Source of the DNA: Kitasatospora sp. DSM 101779
GTDB taxonomy: Bacteria > Actinomycetota > Actinomycetes > Streptomycetales > Streptomycetaceae
DNA: 64,000 nucleotides
Assembly: GCF_025655475.1 (NCBI RefSeq)
Contig: NZ_JAHTIK010000001.1
Location: forward strand, 4,304,443 to 4,368,442
Direction of reading: 5' to 3'
In this document: one piece after another, positions 29,195 through 36,713 of the stretch
Position numbering within the stretch: the stretch's first letter is position 1
Layout of the letters: every line of letters starts with the position of its first letter
Program-made: the position numbers and the translations under genes
The notes under the pieces: model-generated
What the model was told of the DNA's origin: nothing
What the model saw: only the letters and a program-made list of their open reading frames with translations
Databases searched by the model: none

Positions 29195-29770
29195 TCAGAC
29201 CTGGGTGCGGTGGAAGTTCAGGTACGAGCGGGACGGCGTCGGGCCGCGCTGGCCCTGGTAGCGCGAGCCGTACCGCTCCGAGCCGTACGGGTGCTCGGCC
29301 GGCGAGGAGAGCCGGAACAGGCAGAGCTGGCCGATCTTCATGCCCGGGTACAGCTTGATCGGCAGGGTGGCGACGTTCGACAGCTCCAGCGTGACGTGGC
29401 CGCTGAAGCCGGGGTCAATGAAGCCCGCCGTGGAGTGCGTCAGCAGGCCGAGGCGGCCCAGGCTGGACTTGCCCTCCAGCCGCGAGGCGACGTCCTCCGG
29501 CAGCGTGATCACCTCGTAGGTCGAGGCCAGCACGAACTCGCCCGGGTGCAGGATGAACGCCTCGTCGCCCTCCGGCTCGACCAGCCGGGTCAGGTCCGGC
29601 TGCTCCTCGGAGGGGTCGATGTGCGGGTAGCGGTGGTTCTCGAACACCCGGAAGAAACGGTCCAGCCGGACGTCGATGCTGGAGGGCTGGACCATCTTCG
29701 GGTCGAACGGGTCGATCACGACCCGGCCCTTGTCGATTTCGGTCCGGATGTCCTTGTCAGAGAGCAGCAC
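29195..29770 (-). CDS. dcd: dCTP deaminase
   Basis: 191 aa from GTG 29770 (LLSDKDIRTEIDKGRVVIDPFDPK). Motifs QPSSIDVRLDRFFRVF, GKSSLGRLGLLTHSTAGFIDPG, FSGHVTLELSNVATLP and the C-terminal SRYQGQRGPTPSRS are those of the homotrimeric dCTP deaminase/dUTPase family. It deaminates dCTP to dUTP; the mycobacterial member also hydrolyses dUTP, so dUMP may be the product. A strong hairpin lies only 20 bp upstream of the start and no Shine-Dalgarno was recognised, so the start region is unusual. Length is normal for the family. Confidence 0.95.
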   Translation of the reverse strand: MLLSDKDIRTEIDKGRVVIDPFDPKMVQPSSIDVRLDRFFRVFENHRYPHIDPSEEQPDLTRLVEPEGDEAFILHPGEFVLASTYEVITLPEDVASRLEGKSSLGRLGLLTHSTAGFIDPGFSGHVTLELSNVATLPIKLYPGMKIGQLCLFRLSSPAEHPYGSERYGSRYQGQRGPTPSRSYLNFHRTQV

Positions 29771-29790
29771 GCAGTCGAGGTTAAAGGCAA

Positions 29791-29836
29791 CGCGGGGCCG
29801 CGGACGAATCAGGTACCGATCGTCCGCGGCCCCGCG
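29791..29836 (-). terminator. Strong hairpin between zinc-ribbon gene and dcd
   Basis: CGCGGGGCCGCGGACGA (29791-29807) pairs exactly with TCGTCCGCGGCCCCGCG (29820-29836). It lies 17 bp past the stop of the minus-strand zinc-ribbon gene and 20 bp before the dcd start. It is a terminator for the former and possibly a leader structure for the latter. Confidence 0.8.
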
Positions 29837-29853
29837 GCCGTGCCCGAACACCG

Positions 29854-30075
29854 TCAGGCCAGGAACTCCACGGCCTCCAGCCGCATGGCGCGTGCCAGTT
29901 GCGCCCCGGACAGCTCGCCCACGTCCGCCGGCACCGAGCTCCGCAGGCGTCCGCACTGCGGACAGCGGATGAGTCTGCCCGGGCCGAGCCGGGCGGTGCC
30001 GAGATTCTGCATCGGGAACGTGGCCGTGCTGAACAGGTGCCCCTCGGCACAACGAACGACGGTGCGCTGCTCCAT
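29854..30075 (-). CDS. Small zinc-ribbon protein
   Basis: 73 aa, ATG with GGAAGGGGATCG upstream. It has VRCAEGHLFS and IRCPQCGRLR, a Cys-x4-His plus CxxC pair that would bind one zinc. A short helical tail (SGAQLARAMRLEAVEFLA) follows. Function unknown; such small actinobacterial ribbons are usually cytosolic. A terminator follows. A longer in-frame upstream extension is low-complexity and rejected. Confidence 0.75.
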   Translation of the reverse strand: MEQRTVVRCAEGHLFSTATFPMQNLGTARLGPGRLIRCPQCGRLRSSVPADVGELSGAQLARAMRLEAVEFLA

Positions 30076-30376
30076 CGATCCCCTTCCCATACTTCCCCGT
30101 GGTCCCCGTCCGCCTCGCGCCCCGGCGCGGCCCGCCCGGCCCGTGCGGCGGGCCCGGGCGAAGGGCTGCACCGCGGACGCCAGCGTCACATTAGGGGATG
30201 TTCCGGACATTCCATGGAGCGGCTCGCCGCCTCGTGCAGTCGGAACGGCCCACACAGTACGCCCCTCGGACGCCCCCCTGCACCGGGCCGGCGGCGCGTT
30301 CACGCCATGCCCCGTGCCGCTCTGCGGATGGGGTACAGTGGTGCTTGATCGGGCGACCCCTGACGGGTCGTCAGAT
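30076..30376. promoter_or_regulatory. Divergent control region, zinc-ribbon gene and tRNA-Gly
   Basis: 301 bp without a gene. For the tRNA, TACAGT (30334-30339) is a good -10 box about 38 bp before the mature 5' end; no matching -35 was found. For the zinc-ribbon gene, a small palindrome, ATGT-TCCGG-ACAT (30198-30210), sits next to a TAATGT-like -10 box on the minus strand. Both are visual calls. Confidence 0.4.
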
Positions 30377-30450
30377 GCGGGCGTAGTTTAATGGTAGAAC
30401 ATGAGCTTCCCAAGCTTAGAGCGCGAGTTCGATTCTCGTCGCCCGCTCCA
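30377..30450 (+). tRNA. tRNA-Gly (anticodon CCC)
   Basis: A full cloverleaf can be drawn. Acceptor GCGGGCG pairs with CGCCCGC. A D-arm GTTTAATGGTAGAAC is present. The anticodon stem TGAGC/GCTTA encloses the loop TTCCCAA (anticodon CCC, reading GGG). The T-arm is GCGAG-TTCGATT-CTCGT, followed by discriminator T and an encoded CCA. The 3' 27 bases recur downstream as an attachment-site duplicate. It is the preserved functional copy, since its 5' part is intact. Confidence 0.95.
30424..30450 (+). repeat. attL-type copy in tRNA-Gly 3' end
   Basis: 27-bp direct repeat, first copy (starts CGAGTTCGATT, ends CGCTCCA). It is part of the functional tRNA. Confidence 0.88.
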
Positions 30451-30453
30451 GCA

Positions 30454-30484
30454 AGAAACCCCAGGTCGGCGACCTGGGGTTTCT
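30454..30484. terminator. Hairpin between tRNA-Gly and integrase remnant
   Basis: AGAAACCCCAGGTC-GGC-GACCTGGGGTTTCT, a perfect 14-bp stem with A-rich and T-rich edges, so it can terminate transcription in both directions. It lies inside the element, directly after the attachment core. Confidence 0.9.
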
Positions 30485-30501
30485 GCTGTGTCCAGACCTC
30501 T

Positions 30502-30651
30502 TCAGGCAGCCTGCACCAGATCCGCACCAGATCGCTCCTGGACGGCCTTCCGGTGCGCCTGGACGCGGGTGTCGAGCGTCTCGGCGATCTCCCTCTGCCG
30601 ATCGAGGTCCGAGTGCTGGTAGATCATGGCGGCGCGCTCGGACGACTGCCC
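30502..30651 (-). pseudogene. Tyrosine integrase 3' remnant
   Basis: The minus strand encodes GQSSERAAMIYQHSDLDRQR, then EIAETLDTRVQAHRKAVQ and a stop at 30502. This is the end of a phage-type integrase; the Tyr of MIYQHSD is the catalytic tyrosine position, normally preceded by LMVRMGHSS. The upstream MVRxG part is found one frame away (around 30655-30665), so the gene is frameshifted, and no Arg-His-x-x-Arg domain is recognisable further upstream. The stop lies about 52 bp from the attachment core, the expected place for int. Confidence 0.85.
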
Positions 30652-30982
30652 CGGCGCACCATGGTGTCCTTCGGCGTGGGCTCGGACCTGAAGCCGACCG
30701 GCGGGCCGACCTTCGCGCGGGCCGCGCGCCGTTTCCGCCCGAAAGTGGAACGCCGCACACGAGGAACCGCCTGCCGGCCTCGGACTTGGTCTCGCCCGGG
30801 ACCTTTTGCCTCTGCAGTCCGGGTGCCGCCTGGCGAAGCGCACGCCGACCGTCTCCAGGTCGCATCGTGCCGCCGCATCTTCGCCAGCTCCTCCGGGCAG
30901 GCAGGACCGTAGGACGTGATGCCGACCATCAGGCGCTGCCGGTTGCCCACGAAGGTTCGGCCACAGCCAGGTGGCAGATGCT

Positions 30983-31009
30983 CGAGTTCGATTCTCGTCG
31001 CCCGCTCCA
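30983..31009 (+). repeat. attR-type copy of the tRNA-Gly 3' end
   Basis: Second, isolated copy of the 27-bp tRNA 3' sequence with no tRNA 5' half in front of it. Confidence 0.88.
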
Positions 31010-31016
31010 GGAGTGA

Positions 31017-31053
31017 AGGCCCGGCTCAGGGTTGTGATCCCCGAGCCGGGCCT
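31017..31053. terminator. Hairpin after the distal att copy
   Basis: AGGCCCGGCTC at 31017-31027 pairs with GAGCCGGGCCT at 31043-31053, with further G/C pairs inside. It was probably the original terminator of tRNA-Gly before integration and can also end the minus-strand HIT gene. Confidence 0.75.
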
Positions 31054-31099
31054 CTCGCGTTTCCCGGTGTCCTTCCTGGCTCCGTGCCCCTGCGTGTCC

Positions 31100-31720
31100 C
31101 TACGTCTCAGTGAGGGCGGCCGTGCGGCGGCCTCCGTACGAGGCGGCCAGCGCGTCGGCGACGGCCGCCGCGTCCGCATCGGCCGGCTCCGCCGGGTACT
31201 CCGGCAGCAGGTCGTCCCAGACGGGCAGCCACGAACCATACAGCTGGGCCTGTCCCTCCGGCCGGGCGAAGAACCAGATGTGCAGGTGCGCGGCGCCGTC
31301 CCCGATCCGGTAGACGTGGGCCCGGGAGACGTGCGGCAGTGCCTGCACGTGGCGGACGATGTGCGTGGTGAGCACGCCCAGTTCGGCCGCCAGGTCGTCG
31401 GGCAGATCCGCCATGTCGTGGTGGTCGCGCGGGTACAGCATCAGCACCAGCGGCACACCGACGCCCGGGATCCGGGCCAGCCGCCACCGGTCGTCGAACC
31501 AGATGCCCTCGTCCCGGTCGCGGCAGATGTGGCAGTCCGCCGGGTCCTCGCCGTGGCGCGGCGGCTCGGGCAGCACGGGCGGGCGCAGCGGCGCGACGCG
31601 AAGCCCGTCCGGTTCGAAGGGGCTGATGTCCCAGCCGGTCATCCGCGCCAGCGGAAGCCGCAGTTCACCGTCGGCGGCGGCGCGTGCACGGTCGTGGAAC
31701 TCATCGGGTCGCAGGGCCAT
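31100..31720 (-). CDS. HIT-family hydrolase-like protein
   Basis: 206 aa. ADCHICRDRD (Cys63, Cys66) is the usual zinc-knuckle start of HIT proteins. The HIT motif appears as AAHLHIWFFARP near residue 148, a His-x-His-x-hydrophobic triad in which the last His is replaced by Trp/Phe. Between them is VLMLYPRDHHDMADLPDDLAAELG. HIT proteins bind or hydrolyse nucleotide derivatives. The altered triad makes catalytic activity uncertain, although related actinobacterial proteins share this form. It ends beside the distal att copy. ATG 31720 is the first in-frame start with coding bias. Confidence 0.75.
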   Translation of the reverse strand: MALRPDEFHDRARAAADGELRLPLARMTGWDISPFEPDGLRVAPLRPPVLPEPPRHGEDPADCHICRDRDEGIWFDDRWRLARIPGVGVPLVLMLYPRDHHDMADLPDDLAAELGVLTTHIVRHVQALPHVSRAHVYRIGDGAAHLHIWFFARPEGQAQLYGSWLPVWDDLLPEYPAEPADADAAAVADALAASYGGRRTAALTET

Positions 31721-32138
31721 GATCGGAAGACTAGTGCCGCCCCGGGCGTGCCGTGCGCCAGGGCGACACCGGATGTGACGCAGGCTCAGCCGAGTGGTTT
31801 GCGCAGCGCCCCGTGCGTTCCTTCGCCGTTTCCCCGGCGCGTTGCTGCGGAAGGGTGCAGTGCGGCCCCCGGGCCGAGGATGGCCCGGAGGATCGAGCCG
31901 CCCTCGCGCCGAATGGACAGCCCGTTGCTGCGGCGGTGGACGATCGACCCGCGGCTCCGGTCATAACCTGAGGTGCCCGCCGTGGTGCGGGAGTTGATCG
32001 AATGGCGCTTGTATCCGAGCGACACGGACCGTGTCGATCTGCTGACTCTGCATGTGTGACGTTCCGTGCGACCAGACGCAGAGGACCCCGGCGGTGCGGC
32101 AACACCCCGGGGCATGCCACCAGGGGTCCAACCTCCCC
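31721..32138. other. Intergenic stretch upstream of the broken HTH gene
   Basis: 418 bp with no supported gene; short frames on both strands are inconsistent. It must hold the divergent promoters of the HIT gene and the HTH pseudogene. I see no clear boxes or repeats. Confidence 0.4.
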
Positions 32139-33027
32139 ATGCACATCTATCGTACCGAACCGGCAACGAGCTTCACGGCATTGCCGAATGTCACCCTGCA
32201 GAACCGGCGCCTGAGCTATGCCGCGCGCGGGCTGCTCGGCGACCTCCTCTCGCGGCCGAACGGCTGGCGCGACGACGGCCGGACCATGGCCGACAGCAGC
32301 GTGCAGGGCCGTCGCGCCGTCGCCAAGGCGCTCCACGAGCTGACCGAGGCCGGGTCCTACTGGGTCGCCAAGCATCAGGGCGAGGACGGCAGGTGGTACA
32401 GCTCGACCCACGTCTACGACACGAGAACCCGCTCTCCCTGTCCCGCCGTCGGAGCCCGAACGGGCAGAGCCCGAACGGGAAGAACCCGCACCGGCCGAGC
32501 CCGCACCGGCGAAGCCCGAACGGGCCGAGCCCGCACCTGCGACGGGCGAGCAGGCCGCCGTGCGGTCGGCCGACCGCACGGACGAGGCCGTGTCCGTGCT
32601 GTTCCGGGTGATCCGGCCGGAGCCCCGGCTCTGCCTCGGCCAGGCCGAGGCCCGGAGACTGGCGCCGCTGGTCGCCGGCCGGCTGGAACGGGGCAGCAGC
32701 CCGGCCGACCTCGCCCAGGCGCTGCTCCCGGGCCTGCCCGCCCCGCTCCACTCGGCGTTCGGGGTGCTGCGGGATCGGCTGACCCGCAGGATGCCCGCGG
32801 TGCCGGGGGCCCGGCCGCCCGCGGGCACCCGGTACGCGGAGTGTGGCAGGTGCCACGACCCGGTGCCGTGGCCCGGGATCTGCCGCGCCTGCGCCGGTCT
32901 CGGCAGCAGGACGCTCGCGGTCGGTACCGGTGAGGCGGCCACCCGCCGCGGGGCGACCGCGGTCCGTGCCGCCATACGGAGCGCGAAGGCCGCGGGACTC
33001 CGCCCCGGCGCTTTGGCCGCGGTCGGC
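32139..33027 (+). pseudogene. Broken helix-turn-helix gene (frameshift plus 3' repeat insertion)
   Basis: It starts MHIYRTEPATSFTALPNVTL, then QNRRLSYAARGLLGDLLSRP and a winged-HTH region, a family common in Streptomyces. After THVYDT (near 32420) the natural continuation, an acidic Pro/Ala/Glu linker (REPALPVPPSEPERAEPERE), is in the next frame, so one base is extra or two are missing at about 32418-32424. The second half runs RTDEAVSVLFRVIRPEPRLC to a zinc-knuckle-like CGRCHDPVPWPGICRACAG and on to GALAAVGQG. There a MITE-like repeat (from 33028) replaces the 3' end, and no stop follows in frame for a long distance. It is non-functional unless the shift is a sequencing error. Confidence 0.8.
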
Positions 33028-33235
33028 CAGGGCGTGTCTTCAAAGGCGATCGGGCAGCCGTTGGGGGCGCGGGGAACTGCGCAATTCGGATGTGGTCCGC
33101 CGTACGAATCCCGGCTCGGCCCATGGCACTTCGGTGCCCGCCCGCCCCTGGACTGCGCAGCTCTCCCCAGCCTTCGGCCGGGAGGTGCCCCACGCGCCCC
33201 CGAATCGACCACTGAACACCTTGGAGAACTCCTAG
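33028..33235 (-). mobile_element. MITE-like repeat, copy A
   Basis: It begins CCAGGGCGTGTCTTCAAAGG and ends CCTTGGAGAACTCCTAG. Its reverse complement aligns along its whole length with copy B (34436-34633), including the internal GCGCAGTTCCCCGCG and GGCACCTCCCGGCCGAAGGC blocks. The ends are imperfect inverted repeats (GTCTTCAAAGG against GTTCTCCAAGG). The right end abuts a CTAG that contains the stop codon of the ARMT1-type gene. It encodes nothing. It looks like a short element mobilised by an IS5-type transposase, which often uses CTAG targets. Confidence 0.7.
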
Positions 33236-34401
33236 GGTCGGGGCGGCACGTGGACCTGGACGAGGGCGTGGGTGCCTGCGGTGCGCCAGGCGGGACGGGT
33301 GGCGTCGAGGCGGGTGACGGTTGCCTGCGACAGGCCGGTCACGACATCGGACTTGAGGGTGCGCAGGGCGGCGACCGGGGACGGGAAGTGGCCCGCCACC
33401 TCGGCGAAGGGCGTGGTCGGCGGCCAGTGGCGGTCGTCCACCAGGCGACGGTAGTTGAGGTCGCCCTTGAGGACGGTCAGGGCGGCGCCGGCGAGTTCGC
33501 CGCGGAGGTCCGCGGGCATGTCCCGGTACGGGAGCGGTGCACAGAAGAACGGGTGGGTCGCGACCCGCAGGGCGCCGCTCTCCATCGCCTGCCAGAGACG
33601 GCCGCCCACCACCCGGGCGGCCCCGGCGGCCGTACGGAGGCGGTCGACCGCGGCCAGGACGTCCGCCATGGTGGCGTCGGAGACGAAGTACGGCTGCGGC
33701 TTCACGTACAGCACGACCCGGTTCGCCCCGTCCGCGGCCAGCAGGTGGTCGATCAGGACGAGGTCGGGCAGCAGCTCCCGGGCGGCGTTGTCGGCGATGA
33801 GACAGACCGTGCCGCCCCGGGCGCGCGCCAGCTCGGCCAGCAGCGGCCCGCTGTCGTCCGCGACCAGGTCGGCGGCGGCCTCGCCGTCCGTACCGGCCGC
33901 CATCCGGAAGCTCAGGTCGGCGCGGTTGCCCCAGAGGGCGGAGGAGAGCAGGGCCCGGGCCCGCGCCTCCCCGGGCAGGTCGGCGAGCCCGTCGAGAGCG
34001 GCGAGTTCGCCGTCCACGGCCTCGCCGGCCAGTTCGGCGTCCTTGAAGGGGGCGAAGGGGTCGATGCCCTGCCAGGGCCCGGGCCGGAAGTACCCGGTCG
34101 CTTCGAGCAGCCTGCGGTGGAACCAGCTCTCCGCCCACAGGAAGGGTGCCTCGCTCCAGGGCCGGCCCCAGAGCCCGGCGCCCCGGGCGAGCCACAGGGC
34201 CCGGTCGTGCAGACCGGTGCCGGGCGGCTCCAGCAGGCCGCCGGTGCTCTCCGCGAGCAGGTCCTCGACCGCTGCCCGCTCGGCGGGCCCGTACGGCCGC
34301 GCCGCCAGGACCTGCCGGACGAGCTCGGGGTGCCGTTCGTGGAAGACGCCCCACGGGAAGGAGCCGGGGACGTCGATGCGGATCACGGGCGCGGTCGGCA
34401 C
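33232..34401 (-). CDS. Damage-control phosphatase, ARMT1/DUF89 family
   Basis: 389 aa from GTG 34401. Family landmarks: HERHPELVRQVL, LWGNRADLSFRMA (the Asn-Arg-x-Asp-Leu segment), LLADGANRVVLYVKPQPYFVSDATMADV and LTVLKGDLNYRRLVDD near residue 315. These are the conserved metal- and phosphate-binding blocks of DUF89 proteins, which dephosphorylate abnormal sugar or metabolite phosphates. It is soluble and cytosolic. The gene is framed by two inverted copies of a ~180-200 bp repeat, and its TAG stop is part of the CTAG at the end of copy A. The gene could therefore have moved with the repeats or its 3' end could have been altered by insertion. Confidence 0.85.
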   Translation of the reverse strand: MPTAPVIRIDVPGSFPWGVFHERHPELVRQVLAARPYGPAERAAVEDLLAESTGGLLEPPGTGLHDRALWLARGAGLWGRPWSEAPFLWAESWFHRRLLEATGYFRPGPWQGIDPFAPFKDAELAGEAVDGELAALDGLADLPGEARARALLSSALWGNRADLSFRMAAGTDGEAAADLVADDSGPLLAELARARGGTVCLIADNAARELLPDLVLIDHLLAADGANRVVLYVKPQPYFVSDATMADVLAAVDRLRTAAGAARVVGGRLWQAMESGALRVATHPFFCAPLPYRDMPADLRGELAGAALTVLKGDLNYRRLVDDRHWPPTTPFAEVAGHFPSPVAALRTLKSDVVTGLSQATVTRLDATRPAWRTAGTHALVQVHVPPRP

Positions 34402-34757
34402 GGCTGGCCTGTCTGTCGGCGGTGGAAGGCGTCCGTCCGACTCTAAAGGGCAGCCGGGTGGTTGATTCAGGGGCGCGTGGGGCACCTCCCGGCCGAAGGC
34501 TGGGGGAGACCTGCGCAGTCCGGGCGGCGGGCAGTGCAGTGACATGGGCCGGGCCGGGTTCTGTACGGCGGTCGGCATCCGAGTCGCGCAGTTCCCCGCG
34601 GCCCCTTGTGGGTGCCCGTACGCCGTTGAAGACGTGCTCTGGAGCAGCTCGTGCCCGCAGCGCCGGGACGGCGCCGTGCAGGGGGTGCCCGTGCCGCGTA
34701 CGGTGAGCCGGAGGACCGACGGCACCGGCATCCGCACCCCGACTGGAGCAGCCCGGG
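34402..34757. other. Intergenic region between ARMT1-type gene and metG
   Basis: 356 bp mostly occupied by repeat copy B (34436-34633). The remaining ~120 bp before metG contain no recognisable gene. The divergent promoters must lie here, but I could not fix their boxes. Confidence 0.5.
34436..34633 (+). mobile_element. MITE-like repeat, copy B
   Basis: It runs from GACTCTAAAGGGCAGCCGGG to CGCCGTTGAAGAC. It is the inverted counterpart of copy A, with matching GATTCAGGGGCGCGTGGGGC, GGCCGAAGGCTGGGGGAG and GCGCAGTTCCCCGCGG blocks. It lies upstream of the ARMT1-type gene and may supply or disturb its promoter. The left end is more diverged than the right. Confidence 0.7.
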
Positions 34758-36503
34758 ATGACTCGGCAGTTGATCACCAGCGCTCTTCCGTACATCAACG
34801 GGATCAAGCACCTGGGCAACATGGCCGGGTCGATGCTCCCGGCTGACGTCTACTCCCGCTACCTGCGGCAGCGCGGGCACGAGGTGCTGTACATCTGCGC
34901 CACCGACGAGCACGGCACCCCGGCCGAGCTCGCGGCCCAGGAGGCGGGTCTGCCCGTCGAGGAGTTCTGCGCACGGGCCCACGCGCGGCAGAAGGAGATC
35001 TACCGGGGATTCCACCTGTCCTTCGACCACTTCGGCCGCAGCTCCTCGCCACAGAACCGCGGGATCACCCAGGAGATCGCCCGGCAGCTGCACGCCAACG
35101 GCTTCGTCGAGGAGCGGGCCGTCCGCCAGGTGTACTCCGCCGCGGACGGGAGGTTCCTGCCGGACCGGTACATCGTCGGCGCCTGCCCGCACTGCGGGTA
35201 CGAGCGGGCCCGCGGCGACCAGTGCGAGAACTGCACCCGGGTGCTCGACCCGACCGACCTGCTGCAGCCGCGCTCGGCGATCAGCGGCAGCGCCGACCTG
35301 GAGGTCCGCGAGACCAGGCACCTGTTCCTGCTCCAGTCCGCGCTGACCGGCGAGGTCGAGCGCTGGATCGCCGACCGCGCGGACTCCTGGCCGGTGCTCG
35401 CCTCGTCGATCGCCCGCAAGTGGCTGGCCGAGGGACTGCAGGACCGGTCGATCACCCGCGACCTGGAGTGGGGGGTGCCGGTGCCGGCCGACACCTGGCC
35501 GGGGCTGGCCGCCGAGGGCAAGGTCTTCTATGTCTGGTTCGACGCCCCGATCGAGTACATCGGCGCCACGGAGGAGTGGGCCGACGCCGCCCCGCCCGGG
35601 GAGGTCCGGGACTGGACGTCCTGGTGGTACGAGGCCGACGACACCGTCCGCTACACGCAGTTCATGGCGAAGGACAACGTCCCCTTCCACACCGTGATGT
35701 TCCCCGCCACGCTGCTCGGATCCCGTCGCCCGTGGAAGAAGGTCGACCACGTCAAGGCGTTCAACTGGCTGACGTACTACGGCGGGAAGTTCTCCACCAG
35801 CCAGCGGCTGGGCGTCTTCACCGACGCCGCGCTGGAGCTGCTGCCGGCCGACTACTGGCGCTGGTTCCTGATGGCGCACGCGCCCGAGTCGGACGACTCC
35901 AGCTTCACCTGGGAGCTCTTCGGGGCCGTGGTCAACAAGGACCTCGCCGACACCTTCGGCAATCTGGTCAACCGGGTGCTCTCGTTCTCCCACCGCCGGT
36001 TCGGCGGCACCGTTCCGGCGGGCGGCGCACCGGGGGAGGCCGAGCGGCAGCTCGGCGAGCGGGCCGCGGAGCTGCTCGCCGGGTACGAGGCCGCACTCGA
36101 CGCGCTGGAGTTCCGCAAGGCCGTCCGCAGCCTGCGCGCGCTGTGGAGCGCGGGCAACTCCTACCTCGACGGGAAGGCGCCCTGGCAGCAGGTGAGGACC
36201 GACCCGGAGGGGGCCGCGCTCACCCTGCGCACCGCGATGAACGTGATCCACCTCTGCGCTGTCGTCTCCGAGCCGTTCGTGCCGGCCGCCTGCCGGACGG
36301 TGCGGGAGAGCTTCGCCGTGCCGGAGGGCTCCGCCGCGCGCACCCGCGGCTGGGCCGGCGCGGACGAGGCCCGCTCCCTCGACCTGCTGCGCGCGGGCAC
36401 CGGCTTCACCGTCCCGCCGGTCCTCTTCGCCAAGGTCACCGACGAGCAACTGGCCGCCTGGACGGCCCGCTTCGGCGGCGGGGCGGGCGAGGGCCGCTCC
36501 TGA
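34758..36503 (+). CDS. metG: Methionyl-tRNA synthetase
   Basis: 581 aa. The class I signature appears as PYINGIKHLGNMAGS (HLGN in place of HIGH) at residues ~11-25. A zinc knuckle CPHCGYERARGDQCENC sits near residue 140, and the second signature reads GGKFSTSQRLGVF near residue 343, so KMSKS is KFSTS. Anticodon-binding helices follow, with no C-terminal tRNA-binding EMAP domain. It charges tRNA(Met) in the cytosol. The KFSTS form is known in a subgroup of bacterial MetRS and should be active. Upstream lies repeat copy B. Streptomycetes often have a second MetRS, so this may be the main or an additional copy. Confidence 0.93.
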   Translation: MTRQLITSALPYINGIKHLGNMAGSMLPADVYSRYLRQRGHEVLYICATDEHGTPAELAAQEAGLPVEEFCARAHARQKEIYRGFHLSFDHFGRSSSPQNRGITQEIARQLHANGFVEERAVRQVYSAADGRFLPDRYIVGACPHCGYERARGDQCENCTRVLDPTDLLQPRSAISGSADLEVRETRHLFLLQSALTGEVERWIADRADSWPVLASSIARKWLAEGLQDRSITRDLEWGVPVPADTWPGLAAEGKVFYVWFDAPIEYIGATEEWADAAPPGEVRDWTSWWYEADDTVRYTQFMAKDNVPFHTVMFPATLLGSRRPWKKVDHVKAFNWLTYYGGKFSTSQRLGVFTDAALELLPADYWRWFLMAHAPESDDSSFTWELFGAVVNKDLADTFGNLVNRVLSFSHRRFGGTVPAGGAPGEAERQLGERAAELLAGYEAALDALEFRKAVRSLRALWSAGNSYLDGKAPWQQVRTDPEGAALTLRTAMNVIHLCAVVSEPFVPAACRTVRESFAVPEGSAARTRGWAGADEARSLDLLRAGTGFTVPPVLFAKVTDEQLAAWTARFGGGAGEGRS

Positions 36504-36713
36504 AGCGACGACAGGACAAGGCGGGCGGTCCCGAAAGGACGGTCGCGAACGGGCCGGACTCGGGTAGGGTGGCGGCACTCCAGCAGGGAACGGATCGAGG
36601 AGGTGGGACCCATCGACGCAGGTGCAGGCTGGGTGCTCTCCTCGTACGGCCGGACGGCACGACCGCGGTAGCGGTCGCGGGAGCGCCCCTCGGCGGTTCC
36701 CGAAAGGCTCCCG

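Larger units (their letters stand above)
30424..31009 (+). mobile_element. Decayed integrated element bounded by tRNA-Gly att repeats
   Basis: The 27 bp covering the T-arm and acceptor 3' end of tRNA-Gly (30424-30450) are repeated exactly at 30983-31009, the classic left/right attachment duplication of an actinomycete integrative element. Only about 530 bp remain between them. The start of this interval carries a bidirectional hairpin and then the 3' end of a tyrosine integrase reading toward the tRNA, as in pSAM2/SLP1-type elements. The rest shows no intact gene. The element has lost everything but its ends. Confidence 0.85.

Noticed and set aside
30300..30527. Short minus-strand frames across tRNA-Gly
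   Set aside because: They read antisense through the tRNA and its terminator and match no protein family; they are chance frames.
32560..34446. 628-codon plus-strand frame running through the ARMT1-type gene region
   Set aside because: Only its first ~155 codons are the second half of the HTH pseudogene. Beyond the MITE-like repeat it is antisense to the phosphatase gene.
34758..36503. MetRS as an inactive or resistance-type paralogue because KMSKS reads KFSTS
   Set aside because: All other motifs and the zinc knuckle are intact, and KFSTS is a known natural variant of the motif, so I treat it as a normal synthetase.
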